Positions 7,183 to 14,686 of a DNA stretch of 39,843 nucleotides are shown here, piece by piece. Both the position numbers and the translations under genes were made by a program. The notes under the pieces were generated by a model that saw only the letters and a program-made list of their open reading frames with translations, had not been told where the DNA came from and did no database searches. Position 1 is the stretch's first letter. Each line of letters starts with the position of its first letter. The DNA is from Bacteroidales bacterium (GTDB lineage: Bacteria > Bacteroidota > Bacteroidia > Bacteroidales > Marinilabiliaceae): assembly GCA_015061285.1 (NCBI GenBank), contig SUWW01000022.1, positions 1-39,843 of the forward strand. The letters are read 5' to 3'.

Positions 7183-8592
7183 ATGAATAAATACATAGCT
7201 ATAGCTGCAATGGCAACTGCTGTTGTAGCCTGCAAACACAATCAAGAAAAAGATGTGATGTCGGCAGCGTTTGTCGAAGCCCAGATGATGGTAGATTCGC
7301 TTCGCGTGCCTCATTTTTGTGCCGATACGTTGGATGTCAGAAATTTTGGAGCTCAGATAGCAGCCGATGCGCGTACGAATGGCCAAGCTTTCGCAGCCGC
7401 GATAGATAGTGCTTCGGCTATGGGTGGTGCATGTGTTGTTGTGCCCGAAGGTGAGTGGCTTACAACACCTTTAACGCTCAAAAGCAATGTTAATCTTGTC
7501 GTTTCGGAGGGAGCTACAATAAAGTTTTCTACCGACTACAACGATTACACCGATGTAGTTCTGACGCGTTGGGAAGGAGTAGATTGCTATAACTTACATC
7601 CACTTATTTATGCTTATGATGCTCATAATATAGCTATTACGGGAAAAGGCGTCATCGACGGCCAAGGCTCCAATGAAGTTTGGTGGTATATGAAAGGACG
7701 CAAGAAATACGGATGGCAAGAGGGTATGAATTCACAAGAAGTAGTGGGTCGTCCGCGATTGCTTGAGGCCGATCGTACAGAAATCAGCGTAGAAGAGCGA
7801 CGAATGACTCTTGACGATGCTCTCCGTCCGCAACTCATCAATTTATATAAGTGTGAAAGTGTACTCATAGAGGGTGTTACGCTGCAAAACTCGCCATTTT
7901 GGGTTATTCACCCACTCTTTGTTAGCGATTTGATAGTTAGAAATGTAACTATAAATAGCGCAGGTCCAAATAGCGATGGTTGCGACCCTGAGTCGTGCAA
8001 CAACGTCTTGATAGAAGGCTGTACGTTTAACACGGGCGACGACTGTATTGCCATAAAGAGTGGACGTAATTATGATGGCCGTCGTTGGGCTGCTCCAAGC
8101 CGTAATATATATGTACGCAACTGTCACATGAAAGACGGTCACGGCGGAGTGGTGCTCGGTAGCGAAATTTCGGGTGGCTTTAGCAATTTGTGGGTCGAGA
8201 AGTGTACAATGGATAGCCCAGAACTCGAGCGTGTCATACGTATAAAGACAAGCGACTGCCGTGGAGGTGTAATCGAGAATGTTTATGTTAGAGATGTTGA
8301 AGTAGGGCAGTGTCAGGAGGCAATACTCAAGGTTAATCTTCAATATGAACCCGACGAAGTTTGCAATCGCGACTTCCCTCCAGTAGTTCGCAATGTTAAC
8401 ATGAAAAACGTTACAAGCAGTAAGAGTAAATATGGCCTCTACGTAGTTGGCCTTGCAGGAAAGCAAGAAAATGTAGATGGCATAACCATACAAAACTGTG
8501 ACTTTGTTGGAGTAGAAGAAGGCAATAACATCACAAATGCAGTGAATGTGAAGTTTGACAATCTGCTTATCAATGGAGTAGAAGTTAAATAG
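7183..8592 (+). CDS. Glycoside hydrolase family 28 lipoprotein (polygalacturonase-like)
   Basis: Paralogue of the minus-strand GH28 at 3646-5061, 469 residues. A short signal peptide ends in VVAC with lipidated Cys 17, so this enzyme is predicted to be membrane-anchored. All catalytic signatures are kept: Asp 265 in PNSDGCDPES, Asp 286-287 in NTGDDCIAIKSG, His 320 in DGHGG, RIK at 353-355. Both paralogues also share the unusual upstream segment TRWEG-(I/V)-DCYNLHPLIYA, so they come from one subfamily. It stands alone with its own terminator, separated from the other copy by mdh and the mgtC-like gene. No consensus -7 element was found in the 185-base upstream gap (best: AATATTTG at 7155-7162). 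Confidence 0.94.
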   Translation: MNKYIAIAAMATAVVACKHNQEKDVMSAAFVEAQMMVDSLRVPHFCADTLDVRNFGAQIAADARTNGQAFAAAIDSASAMGGACVVVPEGEWLTTPLTLKSNVNLVVSEGATIKFSTDYNDYTDVVLTRWEGVDCYNLHPLIYAYDAHNIAITGKGVIDGQGSNEVWWYMKGRKKYGWQEGMNSQEVVGRPRLLEADRTEISVEERRMTLDDALRPQLINLYKCESVLIEGVTLQNSPFWVIHPLFVSDLIVRNVTINSAGPNSDGCDPESCNNVLIEGCTFNTGDDCIAIKSGRNYDGRRWAAPSRNIYVRNCHMKDGHGGVVLGSEISGGFSNLWVEKCTMDSPELERVIRIKTSDCRGGVIENVYVRDVEVGQCQEAILKVNLQYEPDEVCNRDFPPVVRNVNMKNVTSSKSKYGLYVVGLAGKQENVDGITIQNCDFVGVEEGNNITNAVNVKFDNLLINGVEVK

Positions 8593-8617
8593 AAAATTAG
8601 ATTTGGTAATATATTGA

Positions 8618-8657
8618 AGAGGTGTACGTTCGTAGCGAACGTGCATCTCTTTTTTTT
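8618..8657 (+). terminator. Terminator of the GH28 lipoprotein gene
   Basis: AGAGGTGTACGTTC pairs with GAACGTGCATCTCT (two wobbles), loop GTAGC, followed by eight or more T. Confidence 0.9.
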
Positions 8658-8707
8658 ATTGGTGAAGCTCGACATAGAAATACGATGTGAGCACGCTTAA
8701 TATTTTT

Positions 8708-8738
8708 TTTGTGTAAGCAAGCCGTTGAACTATTTTTG
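8708..8738 (+). promoter_or_regulatory. Promoter of the DUF1599-doxX-tpiA operon
   Basis: A -33 TTTG at 8708-8711 and a perfect -7 TATTTTTG at 8731-8738 are separated by 19 bases, the optimal Bacteroidota spacing. Transcription would start near 8745. This rules out the upstream in-frame start at 8709 and supports ATG 8763. Confidence 0.75.
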
Positions 8739-8762
8739 CGAGCGAAAAATGTATGCACGAAA

Positions 8763-9314
8763 ATGACATCTAAAACGAACGAAGAATTTCAGAAAGCTAT
8801 TTCTGTTTGTCGTGATATATATGTAAAGAAAATGAGCGACTACGGCACTTCGTGGCGTATAATGAGACCCTCGTCGGTGACCGATCAAATAATGATAAAG
8901 GCTAAGCGCATTAGACAAATAGAAATGTCGGGGCAAAGCCGTATAAACGAAGGTATTCGTTCGGAGTTTATAGGTATTGTCAACTATGCAGCCATGGCAC
9001 TTATTCAGCTCGACCTCGGTCCAGCCGATCAGCCGCACATGGATGCCAATGAGGCTGCACGTCTCTACGACGAAAAAATTGCTGCCGCTCGTGCTCTCAT
9101 GGGCGACAAAAATACCGACTACAACGAGGCTTGGCGCGATATGCGCGTAAGTTCGTTCACCGATATTATACTTATGAAAATCAATCGCACTAAAGAGATT
9201 GAGAACAATGCCGGTCATACCATAATATCCGAAGGCGTAGATGCTAATTATATGGATATGATTAATTATGCACTATTTGCATTGATTCAAATTGACGAAA
9301 AGAACGCCGAATGA
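8763..9314 (+). CDS. DUF1599 protein with internally duplicated domain
   Basis: 183-residue soluble protein made of two tandem copies of the same unit. The first copy (about residues 5-90) and the second (about 100-180) share the pattern DY-x-x-(S/A)-WR-x-MR-x-SS-x-TD-x-I, followed by an IE pair, a later EG and a final NYA-x-x-ALIQ-(L/I)-D. This is the Bacteroidales DUF1599 family; I recall this domain being grouped with nucleotide-modification-associated proteins, but I see no catalytic motif that proves it. ATG 8763 is set by the promoter just upstream. The stop overlaps the start of the next gene by 4 bases (ATGA), so it is translationally coupled to the DoxX protein and then tpiA, an order I recall from other Bacteroidales. 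Confidence 0.85.
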   Translation: MTSKTNEEFQKAISVCRDIYVKKMSDYGTSWRIMRPSSVTDQIMIKAKRIRQIEMSGQSRINEGIRSEFIGIVNYAAMALIQLDLGPADQPHMDANEAARLYDEKIAAARALMGDKNTDYNEAWRDMRVSSFTDIILMKINRTKEIENNAGHTIISEGVDANYMDMINYALFALIQIDEKNAE

Positions 9315-10534
9315 AGATTGTGTTGTTTATCAGTCGCATTATAGTTGCATTAGTCTTTGTTTTTTCGGGCATTGTTAAGTGCATCGATCCATCGGGCACA
9401 GCCATAAAAATCGATGACTATTTTGTGGCTTGGGGCTTGGAAGTGCCCTTCGCAATATCGATGATGCTTTCGGTGGCGCAGTCGGTAGTTGAGTTCTTGG
9501 TTGGTGCTCTGTTGCTAACTCGTTCGTGGGTAAAGTATGTATCCTGGTGTGCGCTGTTATTCATGATATTGTATACACCATTGACATTGTATATAGCTAT
9601 AGCAAATCCAGTGAGCGATTGCGGTTGCTTTGGCGATGCAGTGAAACTTTCGAATTGGCAGACCTTCTTCAAGAATCTCGTGCTTTTGCCTATGGCTATT
9701 TTGCTGGTTCGCGATGCACGTAGTTATAAGAGTAGCAACATCGTCCGCGATAGTGTGAGCGCATTGGTCTTCGCTACTTTGGCAATATGTGTATGCATAA
9801 GTGGCACAGTCGATGAACCACAATTGGATTTCCGCCCTTATTCAGTCGGAGTGAATATCCCTAAAGCAATGGAAATTCCCGAAGATGCAGCCCAGCCTGA
9901 ATATTCTACAACCTTCATACTCGAAAAAAATGGTCAAGAAAAGGAATTTGATGAAGTGAACTATCCTTATAATGATGCTACTTGGCATTTCGTAACGAGC
10001 AAAACCGAGGTTATCAGCGAAGGTTATGTGCCTCCAATAAAGGATTTCGCCCTCACCGACCGTGAAGATAATGTTGTGACAGAAGAGCTATTGCATTCCA
10101 TTGAGCCTATCGTGCTGGCCATTTCGCCGCGCCTTGCCGATGTCAGCGAAGAACACTTCCAAATGCTCAAAGAATTGCAAGATGCAGCTCGAGCAGCCGA
10201 ACGTCGATTCTTCATTGTTACCGCCACTGTCGATCAGATGGCAGATTTTGAAAACAAAGCTCAGATGGGTTTTGATTTTCTATCGGCCGATGAAATCATG
10301 CTCAAAACTATCACTCGTTCTAATCCTGGCATAATAGTCCTCGACGAAGGAACTATAGTGGCAAAATATCACCCCGACCATATTCAGAATGCCGATTTAT
10401 TTGGCAATCCAGCATCTGCATACCTTACCTATCAGCGGAGTTTGTGGGAGAGAGCGATAGTTGGTTTTGGCGTAAGTATATTTATATTTATGATATTGAT
10501 AATTAACCTTTTATATAAACATAAAACAAAATGA
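9311..10534 (+). CDS. BT_3928-type DoxX/MauE-like membrane protein with thioredoxin-like C-terminal domain
   Basis: 407-residue inner-membrane protein. The N-terminal part (about 1-170) has four or five membrane helices, a motif [18 protein letters not shown] near residue 16-33, and DCGCFGD at 103-109, a signature of the DoxX/MauE-like group in this phylum. The C-terminal part (about 240-375), probably periplasmic, starts with [14 protein letters not shown] and contains [16 protein letters not shown], which look like the first strand and the cis-Pro region of a TlpA/peroxiredoxin fold. There is no CXXC, so it is unlikely to be a disulphide oxidoreductase itself. A last membrane helix sits near 388-403. 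Both ends overlap neighbours by ATGA. Confidence 0.82.
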   Translation: MKIVLFISRIIVALVFVFSGIVKCIDPSGTAIKIDDYFVAWGLEVPFAISMMLSVAQSVVEFLVGALLLTRSWVKYVSWCALLFMILYTPLTLYIAIANPVSDCGCFGDAVKLSNWQTFFKNLVLLPMAILLVRDARSYKSSNIVRDSVSALVFATLAICVCISGTVDEPQLDFRPYSVGVNIPKAMEIPEDAAQPEYSTTFILEKNGQEKEFDEVNYPYNDATWHFVTSKTEVISEGYVPPIKDFALTDREDNVVTEELLHSIEPIVLAISPRLADVSEEHFQMLKELQDAARAAERRFFIVTATVDQMADFENKAQMGFDFLSADEIMLKTITRSNPGIIVLDEGTIVAKYHPDHIQNADLFGNPASAYLTYQRSLWERAIVGFGVSIFIFMILIINLLYKHKTK

Positions 10535-11289
10535 GAAACAAAATCGTAGCAGGCAACTGGAAAATGAACAAGACCCTGCAAGAAGGCATCGAACTTGCAA
10601 AAGGTGTAAACGACCTTTTGAAGAAGAATGCACCTAAATGCACAGTAATCCTCGGCACTCCGTTCATTCACTTGACCGAAGTTGTAAAAACTGTTGACAA
10701 CAAACTCATCAAAGTCTCTGCAGAAAACTGCGCCGACAAAGAGAAAGGTGCATACACTGGCGAAGTTTCAGCTGCTATGGTTAAATCTACTGGCGCTGAA
10801 TACGTTATCCTTGGTCACTCTGAGCGTCGTGGCTACTATGGTGAGACCTATGAAATTCTCAAAGAGAAAGTTCAACTCGCACTTGCTAACGGCTTGAAAG
10901 TTATCTTCTGCATTGGTGAGAGCCTCGAAGAGCGCGAAGCTAACAAGCAGAACGCTGTTGTAAAGGCAGAGCTCGAAGGTTCGGTATTCAACCTCTCAGC
11001 GGCTGAATTTGCAAACATCGTTATCGCATACGAGCCAATTTGGGCTATCGGTACTGGTAAAACCGCTACCAGCGATCAAGCTGAAGAAATCCACGCTTAC
11101 ATCCGTTCGGTTATTGCCGACAAATATGGTAAAGAAGTTGCTGAGAACACCTCAATTCTCTACGGTGGTTCTTGCAAAGCATCTAATGCAAAAGAACTCT
11201 TCGCTAAACCCGACATCGACGGTGGTCTTATCGGCGGTGCTTCGCTCAAGCCAGAAGATTTCTATGGCATTATTGAAGCTTACAATTAA
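10531..11289 (+). CDS. tpiA: Triosephosphate isomerase
   Basis: Glycolytic interconversion of dihydroxyacetone phosphate and glyceraldehyde 3-phosphate, 252 residues, normal length. Catalytic residues are visible: Lys 11 in GNWKMN, His 96 in GHSERR and Glu 168 in [11 protein letters not shown]; the phosphate-binding YGGS and GLIGGAS motifs follow. The start overlaps the DoxX gene by 4 bases. A strong terminator ends the three-gene operon. Confidence 0.98.
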   Translation: MRNKIVAGNWKMNKTLQEGIELAKGVNDLLKKNAPKCTVILGTPFIHLTEVVKTVDNKLIKVSAENCADKEKGAYTGEVSAAMVKSTGAEYVILGHSERRGYYGETYEILKEKVQLALANGLKVIFCIGESLEEREANKQNAVVKAELEGSVFNLSAAEFANIVIAYEPIWAIGTGKTATSDQAEEIHAYIRSVIADKYGKEVAENTSILYGGSCKASNAKELFAKPDIDGGLIGGASLKPEDFYGIIEAYN

Positions 11290-11310
11290 TATCGAATCCG
11301 ATATAAAAGC

Positions 11311-11341
11311 GAAGGCGAGGATTTTTTCCTCGCCTTTTTTC
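11311..11341 (+). terminator. Terminator of the DUF1599-doxX-tpiA operon
   Basis: AAGGCGAGGA pairs with TCCTCGCCTT, with a T loop, followed by six T. Confidence 0.92.
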
Positions 11342-11526
11342 GTCTCGCTTAGCTTGTGTGTTTGCCATTTTTTGCACTGATTTTTGCGCGTTCGGCTCTG
11401 AAATAGCGTTCATAAATTGTATGTAAAATGTTAAATCTTGCTACATGCTTGATTTGTAAATATGTATATGTAGAGAAATATTGTAATACAAATAGCTCTT
11501 TGCTGCACGAGTGAATGAATGTTTTC

Positions 11527-11534
11527 TATATTTG
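11527..11534 (+). promoter_or_regulatory. -7 promoter element of the acidic-tail protein gene
   Basis: TATATTTG matches TAnnTTTG, 24 bases before ATG 11558. A TTTG at 11499-11502 is 24 bases away, a little far for a -33 element. Confidence 0.5.
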
Positions 11535-11557
11535 AAGCCGAAAAAAACAGAACAACA

Positions 11558-11914
11558 ATGGGAACACCAAAGAAACGTGTTATAAAAAATTTTGATAAGA
11601 TAGACGAAGCATTGAAGGAGCTTATTAATGCTACCTATCCGCAGGGTTATGCTGCAAATATCATTACTTACGACATTGGCGGAGGTAAGCTGATGTCGGC
11701 ACTACCTCTTGAAACTGAAGAGATAAGTTACCTTATAAAATTCCCGATTAAGGAAGACGTTGACGACACCGATGACGATATGGCTCTTGGTGGCGAAGAT
11801 GATCTCGATCTTGAAGGTGGTGAGGACGTTGATGAAGAAGAAGAGGATGATACTGTAGAAAAACCAGTAGATAACCTCGACGACCTCGAAGTGTCTGATG
11901 GTACAGAGCCCTAA
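11558..11914 (+). CDS. Conserved Bacteroidales protein with acidic C-terminal tail
   Basis: 118 residues, soluble, no signal peptide. The first 65 residues form a small folded part that starts basic (GTPKKRVIKNFDKI) and contains YPQGY, a GGGKLMSALPLETEEISYLI segment and a final IKF. The rest (about 68-118) is a low-complexity acidic tail, mostly Asp and Glu. I recall proteins with this layout as conserved hypotheticals in Bacteroidales. The tail suggests binding to a basic partner or mimicry of nucleic acid, but that is inference. ATG 11558 is chosen because a -7 element lies at 11527-11534, after the upstream in-frame start at 11519. Confidence 0.72.
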   Translation: MGTPKKRVIKNFDKIDEALKELINATYPQGYAANIITYDIGGGKLMSALPLETEEISYLIKFPIKEDVDDTDDDMALGGEDDLDLEGGEDVDEEEEDDTVEKPVDNLDDLEVSDGTEP

Positions 11915-11943
11915 TAGGTTCAATAGTATAATTAAGAAATAAT

Positions 11944-11968
11944 AGAGGGTGGGCGTTCGTCTGCCCTT
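11944..11968 (+). terminator. Weak terminator-like hairpin before fmt
   Basis: AGGGTGGGC pairs with GTCTGCCCT (three wobbles) around GTTC, followed by a broken T-rich stretch. It may end the acidic-protein transcript or be a leader hairpin of fmt. Confidence 0.45.
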
Positions 11969-12007
11969 GTTTGTTTGTATTTGACCGTAAATAACTCTTT
12001 TGTAAAT

Positions 12008-12943
12008 ATGAGAATTGTATATATGGGTACGCCAGAATTTGCAGTAGCACCGCTGCAAAGCCTAATGAAAGCTGGTCATAAAATAGAAGCCGTAGTGACA
12101 ATGCCAGATAAGCCAGTAGGCCGTGGACAAGTGATTTCGGAATCGGCTGTTAAGAAATATGCCAAAGAGGCTGGTCTGCCCATATTGCAACCCGAAAAGC
12201 TCAAGGCAGAAGATTTTGTAGACAAACTGCGCGACATTAATGCCGACCTATTTGTGGTGGTGGCGTTTCGCATGTTGCCCGAAGTGGTTTGGAATATGCC
12301 TAAATATGGAACTATAAATCTTCATGCATCGCTATTGCCCGACTACAGAGGTGCAGCCCCCATCAATTGGGCTGTGATGAACGGTGACAAGAAAACTGGC
12401 GTGACTACATTCCGACTCTCGCACGAGATTGATACTGGCGATGTACTTATGCAAGAATCAATAGATATTGCCGATAGCGACGACGCAGGCACTGTTCACG
12501 ACCGTCTTATGGAACTCGGTTCGCGTGTGCTCGTCGAAACTGTAGACAAAATAGAAAAAGGTGAAGCAAAACCCATTCCTCAATGCGGCATGCAAGGTAT
12601 AGATACTGCGCGCCCTGCACCTAAGATATTCAAAAACGATATGAAGATTGATTGGAGTATGCCTGCAATCAGTGTTCATAATAAAGTGCGAGGACTGTCG
12701 CCATATCCAACAGCATGGACAATAATAACTGACGAAAAAGGTGCAGAAATACAAACCAAAATCTATCGCACGGCTATCACCAATATGCCATCTAATGCTA
12801 TTCCAGGTACATTGAGCACCGATGGCAAGCGTCTATTTATAGCCGCAGCCGACAACCTACTTGAGATTTGCGAACTCCAAGCTGCTGGCAAAAAGCGGAT
12901 GCCTACTGCCGACTTTTTGCGCGGTTTCCGCATAGGCAAGTAG
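12008..12943 (+). CDS. fmt: Methionyl-tRNA formyltransferase
   Basis: Transfers a formyl group from 10-formyl-tetrahydrofolate to initiator Met-tRNA, 311 residues, normal length. The catalytic Asn 104 and His 106 are in GTINLHASLLPDYRGAAPIN, and Asp 142 is in HEIDTGD. The C-terminal tRNA-binding domain (about 205-311) includes VRGLSPYPTAW. ATG 12008 gives the usual MRIVYMGTPEFA start; the frame is open to 11975 without need. No partner def gene is adjacent. Confidence 0.96.
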   Translation: MRIVYMGTPEFAVAPLQSLMKAGHKIEAVVTMPDKPVGRGQVISESAVKKYAKEAGLPILQPEKLKAEDFVDKLRDINADLFVVVAFRMLPEVVWNMPKYGTINLHASLLPDYRGAAPINWAVMNGDKKTGVTTFRLSHEIDTGDVLMQESIDIADSDDAGTVHDRLMELGSRVLVETVDKIEKGEAKPIPQCGMQGIDTARPAPKIFKNDMKIDWSMPAISVHNKVRGLSPYPTAWTIITDEKGAEIQTKIYRTAITNMPSNAIPGTLSTDGKRLFIAAADNLLEICELQAAGKKRMPTADFLRGFRIGK

Positions 12944-12952
12944 TCTTAATTT

Positions 12953-12984
12953 TTTGGCTTCCGACGCAATAAACATTAACTTCG
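12953..12984 (+). promoter_or_regulatory. Promoter of the 13.0-19.8 kb envelope gene cluster
   Basis: TTTG at 12953-12956 and TAACTTCG at 12977-12984 are 20 bases apart. The -7 differs from TAnnTTTG by one base. Transcription would start near 12991, which excludes an in-frame TTG at 12986 and supports ATG 13016. Confidence 0.62.
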
Positions 12985-13015
12985 CTTGCTATTAGTATTT
13001 CAAAGAGTTGCACCA

Positions 13016-14665
13016 ATGATTAACAATATCAAACAGAACCCATGCATAGTATTTATGCTTATGTTAATGGGTTTTGCTGTCGAAGCAATGTCGCAAGGGT
13101 ATAGCTACTACGAAGACCCACAGTTCGACCCTTACCAGCGACTCTGCTTCAGAGTTGGAGATAAGCAAATACACTCATCTTTGCGTGTATACAAACTCGA
13201 TGATTTACGCTCAATTTGCAACGTCGATTCGGCTGTTTATGCCGACCTTTCGATGCCCGACCCCAATGTTAAGTCAAACATCTTTCGGCGCTTCTTCAAC
13301 GACGATTTTCTTCGTTGGCGTAAAGATGGTATATATGTAGCAATAAACCCTCTCTTCGATTTCGAACTCGGCAAAGATTCAGAAGATGGGCGTAAGACGT
13401 ATATAAACACGCGTGGCTTCTATCTCAATGGCAACTTAGGCAGAAATTTTTGGTTCTATATGGATTTTACAGAGAATCAAGCGAAGTTTCCTGCCTACTA
13501 TATGTACAACGCTCGCGCCTATACGGGTGTAAATGTTGTGCCTGGCGAAGCGATGAATAATAAGATGTATTCATATTCCTATTTGATAGATCCCGATTTC
13601 GATGCTGATTATCGAGTAGCTAATGGATACATAGCATTCAACATTGGTAAATACTTAGATTTTCAATTAGGCAAAGGCAAAACGTTCGTTGGTGATGGTT
13701 ATCGCTCGTTGTTCTTGAGCGATGTTGCTTCGTCGTACCCATTCTTCAAGATGAACGTAACGTTTTGGAATGTTAAGTATATGTTTATGCTTGCTCAGTT
13801 GCGCCACCACGATGGTAGCACACGCCGTGTGAAATATAGCGTTACGCATTATCTCGATTGGAATATTGGTAATCGCTTTACGCTCGGGCTCTTTGAGAAT
13901 GTCATTCAGGCAGGTTGGAATAGGAAAACAGATGCAACGCGTTCGCTCGATTGGGAGTACATAAATCCGTTCATAATTTTCCGTCCTGGCGAGTTCGAAA
14001 CTGGTTCCGACGACAATGCTATGGGCGGATTCAGCATGAAATTCAAAGCTGCCAACTGGATTACGTTTCATGGTCAGTTTATGCTCGACGATTTCGGCCT
14101 CGATCGCACGCTTCATAACAAAGGTCATTGGGGCAATAAGTATGGCTTCCTCTATGGTGCTAAACTTCATAATATGTTTCGTGTTAATGGCTTTGATATG
14201 CAAATGGAGTATTCACAAGTGCGTCCATATTGCTATTCGCACTACGACGGAGCATCGACCTATGCGCACCATGGCGAGAGCCTTGCGCATCCGCTTGGGG
14301 CAAATTTCAAAGAGGGTTTGCTGATTGTGAATTATCGCCACAAGCGCCTTATGCTACGAGGCCAACTCAACATTGCCCAATATGGTGCCGACTTTGCTAA
14401 CGATACGATTTCATACGGACATAACATAAACACGCCCAACGATTATCGAGCCTCTGATGATGGCATGTATACATGTCAAGGACTGAAGACTAACGTGCGT
14501 TTTGCTGATGTGTCGGCAACATGTCTCATAAATCCCAAGACAGCCTTCAACTTCACAGCTGGTTTTCGTTATCGCAAGCAGACGAGTGATGAATTGGAAC
14601 TTGTGTCGAAGCATATTTATGTGGCACTACGTTGGAGTTTGAAACATCATTATTACGATTATTAG
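13016..14665 (+). CDS. Predicted outer-membrane beta-barrel protein (RemB/Wzi-like)
   Basis: 549 residues with an N-terminal signal peptide (hydrophobic core FMLMLMGFAVEA, cleavage near residue 26). The rest has many alternating aromatic strands such as FWFYMDF, GYIAFNIGKYLDFQLGKGK and NYRHKRLMLRGQLNIAQYG, and it ends in strand-like KHIYVALRWSLKHHYYDY, all typical of an outer-membrane barrel. The GDGYRSLFLSD motif after the KGK strand is shared, as I recall, with the Bacteroidota family annotated as RemB or Wzi-like capsule assembly protein. Function is inferred only. It heads a co-directional cluster and is 21 bases from the phosphohexomutase gene, which would supply sugar phosphates for surface glycans. 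Confidence 0.62.
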   Translation: MINNIKQNPCIVFMLMLMGFAVEAMSQGYSYYEDPQFDPYQRLCFRVGDKQIHSSLRVYKLDDLRSICNVDSAVYADLSMPDPNVKSNIFRRFFNDDFLRWRKDGIYVAINPLFDFELGKDSEDGRKTYINTRGFYLNGNLGRNFWFYMDFTENQAKFPAYYMYNARAYTGVNVVPGEAMNNKMYSYSYLIDPDFDADYRVANGYIAFNIGKYLDFQLGKGKTFVGDGYRSLFLSDVASSYPFFKMNVTFWNVKYMFMLAQLRHHDGSTRRVKYSVTHYLDWNIGNRFTLGLFENVIQAGWNRKTDATRSLDWEYINPFIIFRPGEFETGSDDNAMGGFSMKFKAANWITFHGQFMLDDFGLDRTLHNKGHWGNKYGFLYGAKLHNMFRVNGFDMQMEYSQVRPYCYSHYDGASTYAHHGESLAHPLGANFKEGLLIVNYRHKRLMLRGQLNIAQYGADFANDTISYGHNINTPNDYRASDDGMYTCQGLKTNVRFADVSATCLINPKTAFNFTAGFRYRKQTSDELELVSKHIYVALRWSLKHHYYDY

Positions 14666-14686
14666 AATAAATACTCATACATAGAA

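Noticed and set aside
7843-8646. Minus-strand ORF of 267 codons opposite the second GH28
   Set aside because: Shadow of the GH28 coding frame, extending into its terminator.
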